This document shows, piece after piece, positions 17,531 to 25,544 of a stretch of 64,000 nucleotides of DNA. This stretch comes from a bacterium (GTDB lineage Bacteria; Orphanbacterota; Orphanbacteria; Orphanbacterales; Orphanbacteraceae), in assembly GCA_025782575.1 (NCBI GenBank), contig JALGYY010000043.1:142501-206500 (forward strand), written 5' to 3'. Positions within the stretch are counted from its first letter, which is position 1; every line of letters begins with the position of its first letter. The position numbers and the translations under genes are program-made. Below the pieces are notes generated by a model. That model saw nothing but the letters and a program-made list of their open reading frames with translations. It was not told the DNA's origin and searched no databases.

Positions 17531-18649
17531 TCAACGGTTCGTCAGTGACATTTCCCGAGCCGCCAATCGGTTGTGTTTGCCGCACAGGAGACGCAGATTC
17601 TCGAGGGAGTGCTCACCACCCAGGCAAAATGGCGTGATGTGATCGATTTGCAGGTGAGCGGTTGAGTCGCACTGTATGCCGAGAGAACCGGTGTACGTGC
17701 AGCGCCCATTGTCGCGCGTGAACACCGCGTCCCGTAATTGGGCAGGAATATGTCGCGAGCGGCCGGGCGATGCCTGCACGCCCTTGCCCGAGGGCCTCAT
17801 CTCGGTTGTTGCCCTTGCCCCTCGCAAAGTTGCCGGCCTGTTCGGTGATTGGCTCCGCAACTTGCCCTCCGACTGGTCTCGCGACTGGCCCTGCTTTCTG
17901 GCTTCTCTCTTTTTCCGTTGCGCCTCTTTCCGGTCGGGATCACGCTTCTCCAGCAGGTCTTTGATCGCTCTCCCCATGATCGCCTCCAGATTCCAGCCCC
18001 GGGAACAGACCGCTTTCGCCCGTTCCAGATCCCGGCAGAATTCTTCGCTCGCCGAGAACCTGATCTCATAGCGGTGCTCCGGCTCTTCTTGCAGATCCTG
18101 TTGCGGACCACGCCCAACGTGGGTGTCATTCTGAGATTCTTTGGTCTGTAACAGGTCGCCATCCTCTTCCCGGTTCGGGGCATTGTCAGCCGGTTCTTTC
18201 AAGCCGATCGGCCGAACGGATTCTCGTACAGTCGGCGCAGTCTGATGGGAAGCCACAATCTTTTCAATCTCGGCAAATGTCTTTCCGGAAACCGACCGGA
18301 GGATCTCTACCGGATTGCCCTCCACAAGAAGGCGGGCGATCTTCGCGAGGCCACACACGGTGATCTTCCTTTCAGCCAGAAGCCTCCTGGCCGCAGGAAA
18401 CTTAACTATACTTCTGGCAGCCGCTATGAACCTCCCCGCTTTAGATGGGGAGTAACGCCAGCGAAAGGTGCAGAAGGCATACAGCGATGAGTAGCCTTCC
18501 TTCAAGTAGAGAGATCTTCTTTCGATTTCATTCAGACATTCAAGAATGGAAATCAGCAATACATGCTCGTTCCGAACCGCCCGATCTCCTTCCTGAATGA
18601 CCGCGTTGTTGGAAAGCTGCTCAATCGATCGCTTCATCTTCGACATCAT
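17531..18649 (-). CDS. DUF222/13E12-type HNH endonuclease
   Basis: Protein of about 372 aa. AGGAGG stands just before three successive ATG codons (18652, 18649, 18646), so one of the last two is the likely start rather than the upstream TTG at 18739. The N-terminal half is helical, with 'SSLYAFCTFRWRYSPSKAGRFI' and 'RKITVCGLAKIARLL' as in DUF222 proteins. The middle is a charged low-complexity linker rich in Arg, Lys and Gln. The C-terminal HNH domain has 'RDNGRCTY', 'QIDHITPFCLGGEHSLENLRLLC' and 'KHN', so metal-binding and catalytic His are kept. Such proteins are often in mobile or strain-specific loci. Here it directly abuts a truncated acetyltransferase. Its target is unknown. Confidence 0.82.
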   Translation of the reverse strand: MMSKMKRSIEQLSNNAVIQEGDRAVRNEHVLLISILECLNEIERRSLYLKEGYSSLYAFCTFRWRYSPSKAGRFIAAARSIVKFPAARRLLAERKITVCGLAKIARLLVEGNPVEILRSVSGKTFAEIEKIVASHQTAPTVRESVRPIGLKEPADNAPNREEDGDLLQTKESQNDTHVGRGPQQDLQEEPEHRYEIRFSASEEFCRDLERAKAVCSRGWNLEAIMGRAIKDLLEKRDPDRKEAQRKKREARKQGQSRDQSEGKLRSQSPNRPATLRGARATTEMRPSGKGVQASPGRSRHIPAQLRDAVFTRDNGRCTYTGSLGIQCDSTAHLQIDHITPFCLGGEHSLENLRLLCGKHNRLAAREMSLTNR

Positions 18650-19014
18650 CATCTCCTCCTGGCGATCCACCCTGATCGTTCCGTGCCCCACAGACATTCT
18701 ACCACCCCCTTTTTCGGCTCCGTGAGAGGCGCTACACAAGGAGCCGCAAGCGATTCTGAAACACCAACGAGAAAATCGATCCCAAACCGATCACGACAAT
18801 GAGACTTCTTCTGATGGGGATCCGGAGAGGCACTCGCGATATTGGAGACCTGCGGGCTCCAGAACATGTCAAGCAATATTTATTGAAATCAGTAGAAAAT
18901 CCAAACTAATCGAAAGAGAAGCGGCGGAACTACGATCGGCAGGCGGCCCCGCCTGTGGTACGCTCCGCCGGGACCCTGCCTGACCAGCAGGAGCGAACCC
19001 CGGGGAGACGATCG

Positions 19015-19848
19015 ATGGATGGGGACAGCCGAGAAGAACCGACAGAAGAACGGGCCGCCAGGCTCTTCGGAGAGCTGGTGGAAATGACGGCCCATCTCCG
19101 CGGACCTGACGGCTGCCCGTGGGACCGCAAACAGACCTACGACACGATTCTCCCTCATTTTCTGGAAGAGGCTCACGAAGCGGCCGAAGAGCTGGCCGAA
19201 GGAGACTTCGACGGGTTCCGGGAAGAACTGGGGGACACTCTATTCCTCACGGTGTTTCTGCTTCGCCTGGCTGAAGAAGAAGGTCGCTTCACGATCGCCG
19301 ACTCGATCGCCTCTATTCTGGAAAAGATGTACCGGCGCCATCCCCATGTGTACGGGGATAAGACCTATGAGAGTGATGAGGCGCTCCACAACGCCTGGGA
19401 AGAGGCAAAGCGCCGGGAAAAGGGGAAAGAAGACAGGGAGTCTCTGCTCGACGGAATTCCTGCCTCCCTCCCCGCGCTTCTCCGGGCGCGACGGATTCAG
19501 CAGAAAGCGGCGAGCATCGGCTTCGACTGGCAGAAGGCGCCCCCGATTCTGGGTAAGATTGAGGAGGAGCTGGGCGAACTCCGGGTCGAGGTGGAGCGAA
19601 CGATCTCACACTCGACGGATGGGTCTCAGACGAACAGGGACGCTATAGAGGACGAAATAGGAGATCTCCTCTTCTCCGTAGTCAACCTGGCCCGTTTCCT
19701 CGATGTAGACCCGGAAAAAGCTCTTGGAAAGACGAACCGGAAATTCAGACGGAGATTCGTGAAGATTGAAGAGCGGATCGACACCGCCTCCCCCCCTCCT
19801 CTCGATGTACTGGACCGGTACTGGAATGAAGCCAAGGAGGAAGAATGA
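19015..19848 (+). CDS. mazG: Nucleoside triphosphate pyrophosphohydrolase MazG
   Basis: House-cleaning NTP pyrophosphatase of 277 aa with both MazG domains. The ATG at 19015 follows GGGGAG; an in-frame GTG at 18955 lies further upstream. The first domain has 'CPWDRKQTYDTILPHFLEEAHEAAEEL' and 'FREELGDTLFLTVFLLRLAEE', the paired acidic EEXXE...EXXD metal sites. The second has 'IEEELGELRVEVE' and 'IEDEIGDLLFSVVNLARFLDVDPEKAL'. It hydrolyses (d)NTPs to monophosphates and pyrophosphate, and in E. coli also modulates ppGpp. It overlaps the next gene by 4 bases (ATGA). Confidence 0.96.
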   Translation: MDGDSREEPTEERAARLFGELVEMTAHLRGPDGCPWDRKQTYDTILPHFLEEAHEAAEELAEGDFDGFREELGDTLFLTVFLLRLAEEEGRFTIADSIASILEKMYRRHPHVYGDKTYESDEALHNAWEEAKRREKGKEDRESLLDGIPASLPALLRARRIQQKAASIGFDWQKAPPILGKIEEELGELRVEVERTISHSTDGSQTNRDAIEDEIGDLLFSVVNLARFLDVDPEKALGKTNRKFRRRFVKIEERIDTASPPPLDVLDRYWNEAKEEE

Positions 19849-21074
19849 TTCGGGCCCGGATTGCGCTCGGTCTGTTCGCGGTGGTGGTGCTGAGTCTGAC
19901 GCCCGGCTGCCGATGGGAGTCGCGGAGTGACACCCCGGGGGAAGCCGGTTCGTACGGGCGCCCCTGCTCGGACCGTCTTACAAGAGAGGTTCTCGATCAA
20001 TCTCTCGAACTCGGAATACTCCATATCCTGAACAACCAGAAACCGGAAGGGAATTTCCATTACCAGTATGACTGGAAAGAGAAATCGATCGCCCGTGAGG
20101 ACAACCCGGTACGGCAGTCGGGCACGGTCTGGGCGCTCGGGCTTCTCTATGCTGAAAAACCGGAGTCGGAAGAAATTCGCGGGGCACTGATCCGGGCGAT
20201 CGATTTCTTCGACAATCACTCGCGAGTCACCGAGGACGGCCGCTATCTGATCGCTTACCCGGGAGAGACGAGAGGGGACCTGGGAGCGGTGGCACTCATC
20301 GCACTCGGCCACATCGAGCTCCTCATCGTCGATCGAGGCCGGCTCCCCGAGGAGGAGCTTCGCCCGTTCGAAAGACGGCTCGAGCATCTTCTTGCCACGC
20401 TCGTCTCGGCAAGACGCAATGAAGGCCTCTTCTACCGATCCTATTCGCTTGACGATGGTGCCCCGTTCGGATCGCCCACGCCCTACTTTGACGGGGAATC
20501 TCTGCTCGCTCTCGTCAAGGCGGCCCGCTATCTGGGCCGTGACGACCTGTGGGAAATCGTCATGCAGGAAGCCGAAGCGGGCTACCAGCAGAACGTTCGG
20601 CGCGCACTCGAAAAGGACCCCGACTCGAAAACTACCAAAGGCTACTATCAGTGGAGCTCGATGTCCTGGTTCGAGATCGCAACTTCAGGCAGGGCGAATG
20701 GGGAGATCTTCGGCCCCCGCCTGATCGAGTTCGCGGACTGGATGATCGACGTCCATCGAACTCTCGATCGAACCAGGAACACCGCCTACGCTTATGAGGG
20801 CATCATACACGCCTGGAGAATGGCGGAGCTGCTCGGTGACGCGGAACATGTCGAAAAACTGGGCTGTGTGATCGAAAAGGGACTCGAAAAGCTCACTTCC
20901 TGGCAGGTGGGCGGTCCGATTCCGAACCGGTACATCGGCGACGACGGCAAAGACGATCCTCTGGCGATCGGGGGCGTCCAGAATCATGCGAGAGAAGCGC
21001 CTCTCCGAATCGATGTTACCCAGCACCAGATGCATGCCGTGATCCTTGCACGGCGCTACTACTTTACGGAGTAG
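19845..21074 (+). CDS. Lipoprotein with alpha/alpha-toroid-like repeats, function unknown
   Basis: Protein of 409 aa that starts inside the mazG stop (ATGA) behind AAGGAGGAAG. The N-terminus is a lipoprotein signal ending in the lipobox 'LTPGC'. The body alternates amphipathic helices with conserved turns such as 'VRQSGTVWALGLLY', 'RGDLGAVALIALGHIELL', 'FYRSYS', 'TPYFDGESLLALVKAARYLG', in the manner of an alpha/alpha barrel (six-hairpin glycosidase or terpene-cyclase-like). It shares these motifs with the convergent gene at 21064-22347, so the two are paralogues. The 3' ends overlap by 11 bases. No catalytic residues can be assigned with confidence. Confidence 0.7.
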   Translation: MIRARIALGLFAVVVLSLTPGCRWESRSDTPGEAGSYGRPCSDRLTREVLDQSLELGILHILNNQKPEGNFHYQYDWKEKSIAREDNPVRQSGTVWALGLLYAEKPESEEIRGALIRAIDFFDNHSRVTEDGRYLIAYPGETRGDLGAVALIALGHIELLIVDRGRLPEEELRPFERRLEHLLATLVSARRNEGLFYRSYSLDDGAPFGSPTPYFDGESLLALVKAARYLGRDDLWEIVMQEAEAGYQQNVRRALEKDPDSKTTKGYYQWSSMSWFEIATSGRANGEIFGPRLIEFADWMIDVHRTLDRTRNTAYAYEGIIHAWRMAELLGDAEHVEKLGCVIEKGLEKLTSWQVGGPIPNRYIGDDGKDDPLAIGGVQNHAREAPLRIDVTQHQMHAVILARRYYFTE

Positions 21075-22347
21075 CCTGCGCCGGCGCTCGCGTCTCCGTC
21101 ATCCGGATTTCATACGCGATCATCGCCGAGAGAGCGTGCTGCACGTAGTCGATCCTGACCTCCCTCACCTGATTGTTGAACTCCCTGGTGAAATCGGGAT
21201 GGTCGGGAGGCAGCGGCGCGATCGCATGGGGAATGGCCCCGGCATAGCGTCCTTCTTTCACCTGTGACCGGAGGAGGAACGCGATTCCATCCTGGCAGAC
21301 CTGCTCGATCCGGGCGCGCAGATCCTCTTCGCTATCAGGGAGATACGGGAGCGCCGCCTGGAGTCCTTCGAGACGGGTCGATGTGGGTGTGGTCGTCCCG
21401 TCACGCCTGAGCCCTCCCTGTCGGGGCGAATCGGCCGGATACTCTTCCCGGCTTTCCAGAATCTCCTTTACGATCTGAATGGCGTGTCGGATGACCCCTT
21501 CCCGGGGGATCGGGGGAGTACATTCGTCGTAAACGGGCAGAAGTCGCGCTGTTGCTAACAATGCCCAGTGATCCGCTTCGACGTTCCTCTTCCCCGCCCG
21601 CTTCCGCGCAAGATAACCGATCGCGTCGGCCGCTCCCTGAAGCCAGACACTGTCGGGGTCGAGCTCATAGAGGAGTACCAGGCCGAGCGCCGCTTCACCC
21701 GGGTAGTAGAGCGACGTCCACTCGTCATTCCGCCCACCTTCTTTGGGAATGTACTTGGAGTAGAAGCTGCCGTCGTCCTTTTGCATGTAAAGAATAAATC
21801 GGGCAAGCCGGCGAAGGTCATCGAGAGGGACAGTCCCCTTGAAGAGCGTTTCCACCTGGGTGAGCGCGACAAGAGCAAGCCCGGCACCCCCCAGCTTCGC
21901 CTGAACGGGAGAGCTGCCCCGTGTGATTTCGGGATGGCTCCAGACGGCGAGAAGATCACTCCGGAGGGGAATGGGCGCCATCGTTTCGCGGCGTAGAAAA
22001 CCGGTGGCTCTAAGAATGGCGGCGGCTGTTTCGGCGTGGGGCGATCGTTTCTGATACTCAGTCATGGCGTAGATCGTGCCGGCATGACGAAGAGTGTTGT
22101 AGGCGGGTGCGGGGCGTTTGTCCAGATCGAGGTCGACCAGGTAGACGAACTGACCCGTTTTGCCGGACGCGTCAGTCAGATAAGCGGCGGCTGAGTCAAT
22201 TGCCGAGGCAAGCTCCTCAGCTGTGGGCGGCTCGATCGATGGATCGGCCCCGTCGCCGGAAGAAGTGGGCACATGGTTCGGCGTCCCACCCTCCGAGCAG
22301 GAGAGCAGAAGAGAGATCACTAGGGGTAGGAGCAGCAAGACCCGCAT
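21064..22347 (-). CDS. Lipoprotein, paralogue of the convergent toroid-like protein
   Basis: Protein of about 427 aa from ATG at 22347 (GGAG seven bases upstream); an upstream in-frame start at 22404 would run through the terminator hairpin and is unlikely. The N-terminus is a lipoprotein signal ending 'SLLLSC'. Matching motifs to the neighbour are 'TLRHAGTIYAMTEY', 'LGGAGLALVALTQVETL', 'DDGSFYSKYIP' and 'YYPGEAALGLVLLYE'. The repeated 'AL.YL' helices suggest an alpha/alpha barrel acting on a carbohydrate or lipid at the envelope, but this is inference. Transcription probably starts from its own short upstream region, as a terminator stands 20 bases before the start. Confidence 0.7.
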   Translation of the reverse strand: MRVLLLLPLVISLLLSCSEGGTPNHVPTSSGDGADPSIEPPTAEELASAIDSAAAYLTDASGKTGQFVYLVDLDLDKRPAPAYNTLRHAGTIYAMTEYQKRSPHAETAAAILRATGFLRRETMAPIPLRSDLLAVWSHPEITRGSSPVQAKLGGAGLALVALTQVETLFKGTVPLDDLRRLARFILYMQKDDGSFYSKYIPKEGGRNDEWTSLYYPGEAALGLVLLYELDPDSVWLQGAADAIGYLARKRAGKRNVEADHWALLATARLLPVYDECTPPIPREGVIRHAIQIVKEILESREEYPADSPRQGGLRRDGTTTPTSTRLEGLQAALPYLPDSEEDLRARIEQVCQDGIAFLLRSQVKEGRYAGAIPHAIAPLPPDHPDFTREFNNQVREVRIDYVQHALSAMIAYEIRMTETRAPAQATP

Positions 22348-22366
22348 TTTCAAGCTCCAGGAAAAA

Positions 22367-22387
22367 GGCCCCGAACCGGTCGGGGCC
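22367..22387 (-). terminator. Rho-independent terminator
   Basis: Perfect 8-bp stem GGCCCCGA (22367-22374) with TCGGGGCC (22380-22387), 5-base loop. On the minus strand it is followed by TTTTT, so it ends the Asp-tailed lipoprotein transcript. The + strand side has TTTT too. Confidence 0.85.
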
Positions 22388-22452
22388 TTTTCACACTGAA
22401 TCAATTCATTGCTCAGTGCTGATCTGTCATCCGATCGAATGGCCGTTCAGCT

Positions 22453-23334
22453 TCAGTCATTGTCATCATCATCGTCGTCGTCGCCGGAATCGTCGTCCCG
22501 CGTATCGTCCTCGTCATGCGTATTGTCTTCGCCGTGTGTAGGAGGCCCATTATCATCGTCGTCATCGCCGACTGCGTCGTCATCATCATCGCCATTGTCG
22601 TCGTTGTCGTCGTCGTCATCGCCGACCGCGTCGTCATCGTCGTCGCCCACATCGATGTTGTCAATCACCGGGTCACAATCACGGGGAGGCCCGCGGAACC
22701 GCCTCGCTTCTCCTCTGAAGATCATCGGCAGATAGGTCTGCCTCGGCCCGTCAGAATCGTCACCGGGTTCTACAAAACATTCCTCGCGATTGAATGTCTC
22801 GAGCGTGACCGTGATAGCCGTGTTGCCGCCCCTGACCATGGCCTGCATATTACACAGGAGTTCGGGGGGACAGTTATCCATTATGCCCCGCGCAATTTCC
22901 CTTCCCGCAGGGGTATTTGCAAGCGCCATGACAGGATCGATATCCGTGATAACGGCCGATCCTTGATATCCGGCTTGATCGCCATCGAACAACCACCTGC
23001 TCTGGATGCCCAGAAGCCGCGTTTCCGCACCGTCTTCACAGATAACAAATCTAACATCCAGAAAAACCTGCTGAGGCTCAATATCAGACCTCTTGCCGAC
23101 TGTGCCGGGGATAGTGGCGGTTAAAGTCCCCCCCCAGACACCCTGCCATTGAGGTGGCGCTGACGTTGTACCTGCCAGCTCGTTCCCGGCGGGGTCCCCA
23201 CTTCCATCACCTGATCCTGCGCCATCTGCAAGACTGATCGGATTATCAAAAGGCTTGTCGTCTGACCCGCAGCTCAACACAAAGAGTAACGTCGCCGCCA
23301 TGAAGAGCGGGATCTGCCACCACTTCACTTTCAT
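22453..23334 (-). CDS. Lipoprotein with poly-aspartate C-terminal tail
   Basis: Protein of about 293 aa. ATG at 23334 has AGGAGG six bases upstream. The lipoprotein signal ends 'LLFVLSC'. A Gly/Ser/Asp-rich linker is followed by a globular domain of about 150 residues with strands such as 'WQGVWGGTLTATIPG' and 'FLDVRFVICEDG' and paired cysteines ('NCPPELLC'). The last 65 residues are almost only Asp with Asn, Gly and a few Val/Ala, in blocks of five to eight Asp. Such a tail would bind divalent cations, probably Ca2+, outside the cell. No family is recognised. Confidence 0.72.
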   Translation of the reverse strand: MKVKWWQIPLFMAATLLFVLSCGSDDKPFDNPISLADGAGSGDGSGDPAGNELAGTTSAPPQWQGVWGGTLTATIPGTVGKRSDIEPQQVFLDVRFVICEDGAETRLLGIQSRWLFDGDQAGYQGSAVITDIDPVMALANTPAGREIARGIMDNCPPELLCNMQAMVRGGNTAITVTLETFNREECFVEPGDDSDGPRQTYLPMIFRGEARRFRGPPRDCDPVIDNIDVGDDDDDAVGDDDDDNDDNGDDDDDAVGDDDDDNGPPTHGEDNTHDEDDTRDDDSGDDDDDDDND

Positions 23335-23429
23335 TGGGATCCTCCTGATCGCCATCTCCCCACGCGGGGGGCAGTTCAAATTCAAAAACGAGGTTTACTG
23401 CCCCGTACAAATACCTTCAGCTATGGATG

Positions 23430-23457
23430 CTTATACCATATTCCTTGCGGGAGTCCA
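23430..23457 (-). promoter_or_regulatory. Possible sigma-70 promoter of the Asp-tailed lipoprotein gene
   Basis: On the minus strand TGGACT (23457-23452), 16 bases, then TATAAG (23435-23430), about 95 bases before the start codon. The -35 box is a partial match. The rest of this 294-base gap shows no gene. Confidence 0.35.
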
Positions 23458-23573
23458 GAGAAATCCACAGAGTCCCCCGGATCGCCCAAGAGTCGTAACC
23501 CCAAATTAATCAACTCGATACACAGCGGGGAGAGGGCTTTATGTTGATCTGTCAAAACTCGTTTTGGGAAAAA

Positions 23574-23596
23574 GGGGGCGCCAGGTCGGCGCCCCC
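23574..23596 (-). terminator. Rho-independent terminator of the PorV-OmpA gene
   Basis: A 9-bp GC stem (GGGGGCGCC with GGCGCCCCC), loop of 5, flanked by A5 on the left, which is T5 on the minus strand. It lies 33 bases after the stop at 23629. Confidence 0.88.
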
Positions 23597-23628
23597 TTTT
23601 GATAGTCCCTGAATGAGAGGAGAGAATA

Positions 23629-25320
23629 TTAGTTGATACGGATAACCTCCACCCGACGGTTCTCCAGGCGTCCCTCAGCCGTATCGTTCGAAGCGATCGG
23701 CTTCTCTTCGCCGTAACCGACTGAAGAGAGACGGGAGGCGTTGATGTCGTGATTGACGATGTAGTTCATCACGGTGGTCGCACGTGCCTGGGAAAGCTGC
23801 TTGTTGTACGCAGCGTCACCCACGGCGTCCGTGTGCCCCTGGATCTCGATCTTTACATCGGGGTTCGCAGCGAGTGCACGAACAAGCTCGTCAAGGATCT
23901 GCTGGGAACCGAGCTTGAGCTTGGCCGAGTTGAACTCGAAATGGACGCCGTTCAGGTTTTCGCGCGGCGCGATGTCCGGGCAGCCGTCGTCGTCCATATA
24001 GCCGTTATAAGTCTCGGCATTGTTCATGCACCGGTCCTTCGTGTCCGGAATACCATCCTCGTCATTGTCGAGGTCCGGGCAACCGTCAGCGTCCTCGAAA
24101 CCGTCGAAGTCTTCCGGTTCATGGATACACTGGTCATCCACGTCGAGGATGCCGTCGCCGTCCTGGTCGTCCATTTCCGGGCAGCCGTCAGCGTCGTCGA
24201 CGCCGTCGAAGTCTTCCGCCTCATCGGGGCAGGAGTCGAGCTCGTCAATGATGCCGTCGCCGTCATTATCCAGGTCCGGGCAACCATCTTCGTCTTCGAA
24301 TCCGTCAAAATCCTCAGCGGAATTCGGGCAGCCGTCATCGTAATCCGGGATGCCGTCGCCGTCACGATCGCGCTCACGCTCGCCGAAGCCGAGGTTGAGC
24401 GAAATCCGGTGGTTCTCACCGAGGAACTCTTCCATTTCATTTACAAAGGCGTAGTCAATACCGATGCCCCACATCTTCGGTACCTTGAGACCGATACCGA
24501 GCGAGTAGCCTTCGTCCTGATGATCACGACCGAGGTCGCTCACACCGGCACGGAGCGCCATCATGTAACCCGGATGGTACTCAAACCAGGATTCGACGCC
24601 GAGATGGAATACGGTCTCGCTGTCCTCACCATGCTCGATATCAGCCGCGATCGTAAGATCGCCGATCGGATGGAGAGCAACTCCTGAACGGATGTTGAAC
24701 GGGACCTCTTCCTCGTCGATCTCCGACCAGAGATCCTGGATCGCGAGACCGAAGGTGACGAAGCTGTTCGGCTCGAAGAATGAACCTACATCAACACCGC
24801 CGCCGGACTGCGACTCGTCATCGATCTCCTGGTCGAAGATCTTGCCTGCCACGCCGAATCCGAACGGACCGTACTGGCGGGCGACAACGAGATGAATCAG
24901 GTTGTCGGTGAGATCGAAGTTTCCTCCGAACGTATTATCGCTGCCGTAACGATCGAAATCGTCCCAGCCGGCGTTAGTCCAACCGATTCCGATGGAAGCC
25001 ATCGAAAAGGACTGGGCATAGCCGAAGAAGTTGTGACTACGGTCGTAGTCGTATGAGCCGGTATACATGAACGTGAAGTTCAGGTTGTCGACTCGAGCAA
25101 TACCGGCCGGGTTCCACATGCTTGCTGTCGCGTCATCTGCCACTGCCGTGTACGCACCACCCATACCCAAGGCTCGAGCACCAACACCGATGCGACTGAA
25201 TGCCGCCGCACTGTTGTCGCTGCCGTTACCGTCCTGGGCGAATGCGGGGCCTGTGGAGCCAACGATTAGAGCAAGGGACCCGAGCGCAAGAGCTGCAAGG
25301 GCTTTGCCTCGAAAGCGCAT
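23629..25320 (-). CDS. PorV/PorQ-like barrel fused to TSP3 repeats and an OmpA domain
   Basis: Protein of 563 aa from ATG at 25320 (AGGAGG nine bases upstream). A signal peptide ends at 'PAFAQ'. Residues 35-330 are a beta-barrel of the PorV/PorQ kind, opening with 'FSRIGVGARALGMGGAYTAV'. Residues 335-450 hold four thrombospondin-type-3 units ('D.DGDGI.D..D.CP...EDFDG..D.DGCPD'), which bind Ca2+. Residues 460-563 form an OmpA C-terminal domain with 'IQGHTDAVGDAAYNKQLSQA' and 'SRLSSVGYGEEKP', which anchors to peptidoglycan. PorV proteins carry type IX cargo in Bacteroidetes; here the barrel may instead link the outer membrane to the wall. It is probably expressed alone, between a strong terminator and a possible sigma-54 promoter. 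Confidence 0.9.
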   Translation of the reverse strand: MRFRGKALAALALGSLALIVGSTGPAFAQDGNGSDNSAAAFSRIGVGARALGMGGAYTAVADDATASMWNPAGIARVDNLNFTFMYTGSYDYDRSHNFFGYAQSFSMASIGIGWTNAGWDDFDRYGSDNTFGGNFDLTDNLIHLVVARQYGPFGFGVAGKIFDQEIDDESQSGGGVDVGSFFEPNSFVTFGLAIQDLWSEIDEEEVPFNIRSGVALHPIGDLTIAADIEHGEDSETVFHLGVESWFEYHPGYMMALRAGVSDLGRDHQDEGYSLGIGLKVPKMWGIGIDYAFVNEMEEFLGENHRISLNLGFGERERDRDGDGIPDYDDGCPNSAEDFDGFEDEDGCPDLDNDGDGIIDELDSCPDEAEDFDGVDDADGCPEMDDQDGDGILDVDDQCIHEPEDFDGFEDADGCPDLDNDEDGIPDTKDRCMNNAETYNGYMDDDGCPDIAPRENLNGVHFEFNSAKLKLGSQQILDELVRALAANPDVKIEIQGHTDAVGDAAYNKQLSQARATTVMNYIVNHDINASRLSSVGYGEEKPIASNDTAEGRLENRRVEVIRIN

Positions 25321-25388
25321 CACAGTGATCCTCCTCTCACAGGGATCGAATGAGTCATTTCTCTGGTCTCTCGACCTGAAGCTCATCC

Positions 25389-25403
25389 ACTGTTTATGTG
25401 CCA
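25389..25403 (-). promoter_or_regulatory. Possible sigma-54 promoter (weak -12) of the PorV-OmpA gene
   Basis: Minus strand TGGCAC ATAAA CAGT: a perfect -24 element with correct spacing, but GT in place of the invariant -12 GC. It is about 70 bases upstream of the start codon. Compare the exact matches at 43923 and 54867. Confidence 0.35.
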
Positions 25404-25506
25404 CCAAACTTCCTACCTTCCTATTTCAATCCTACCGAAGAAGAACCCCGGCTCTCCGGGACCCTCCTCCTCTTCGAGAACCGCTGAGGCCCTCGAAGGG
25501 AAGGAC

Positions 25507-25539
25507 GGCCCGGGGGGGAGAAAACTCCCCCCCAGGGCC
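25507..25539 (-). terminator. Strong GC hairpin after the giant surface-protein gene
   Basis: Nine-bp stem (GGGGGGGAG with CTCCCCCCC), AAAA loop, one bulged A and five further pairs (GGCCC/GGGCC), beginning 5 bases after the stop of the giant gene. No T-run follows on the minus strand, so it may stabilise the 3' end or act with Rho. Confidence 0.6.
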
Positions 25540-25544
25540 AACTC

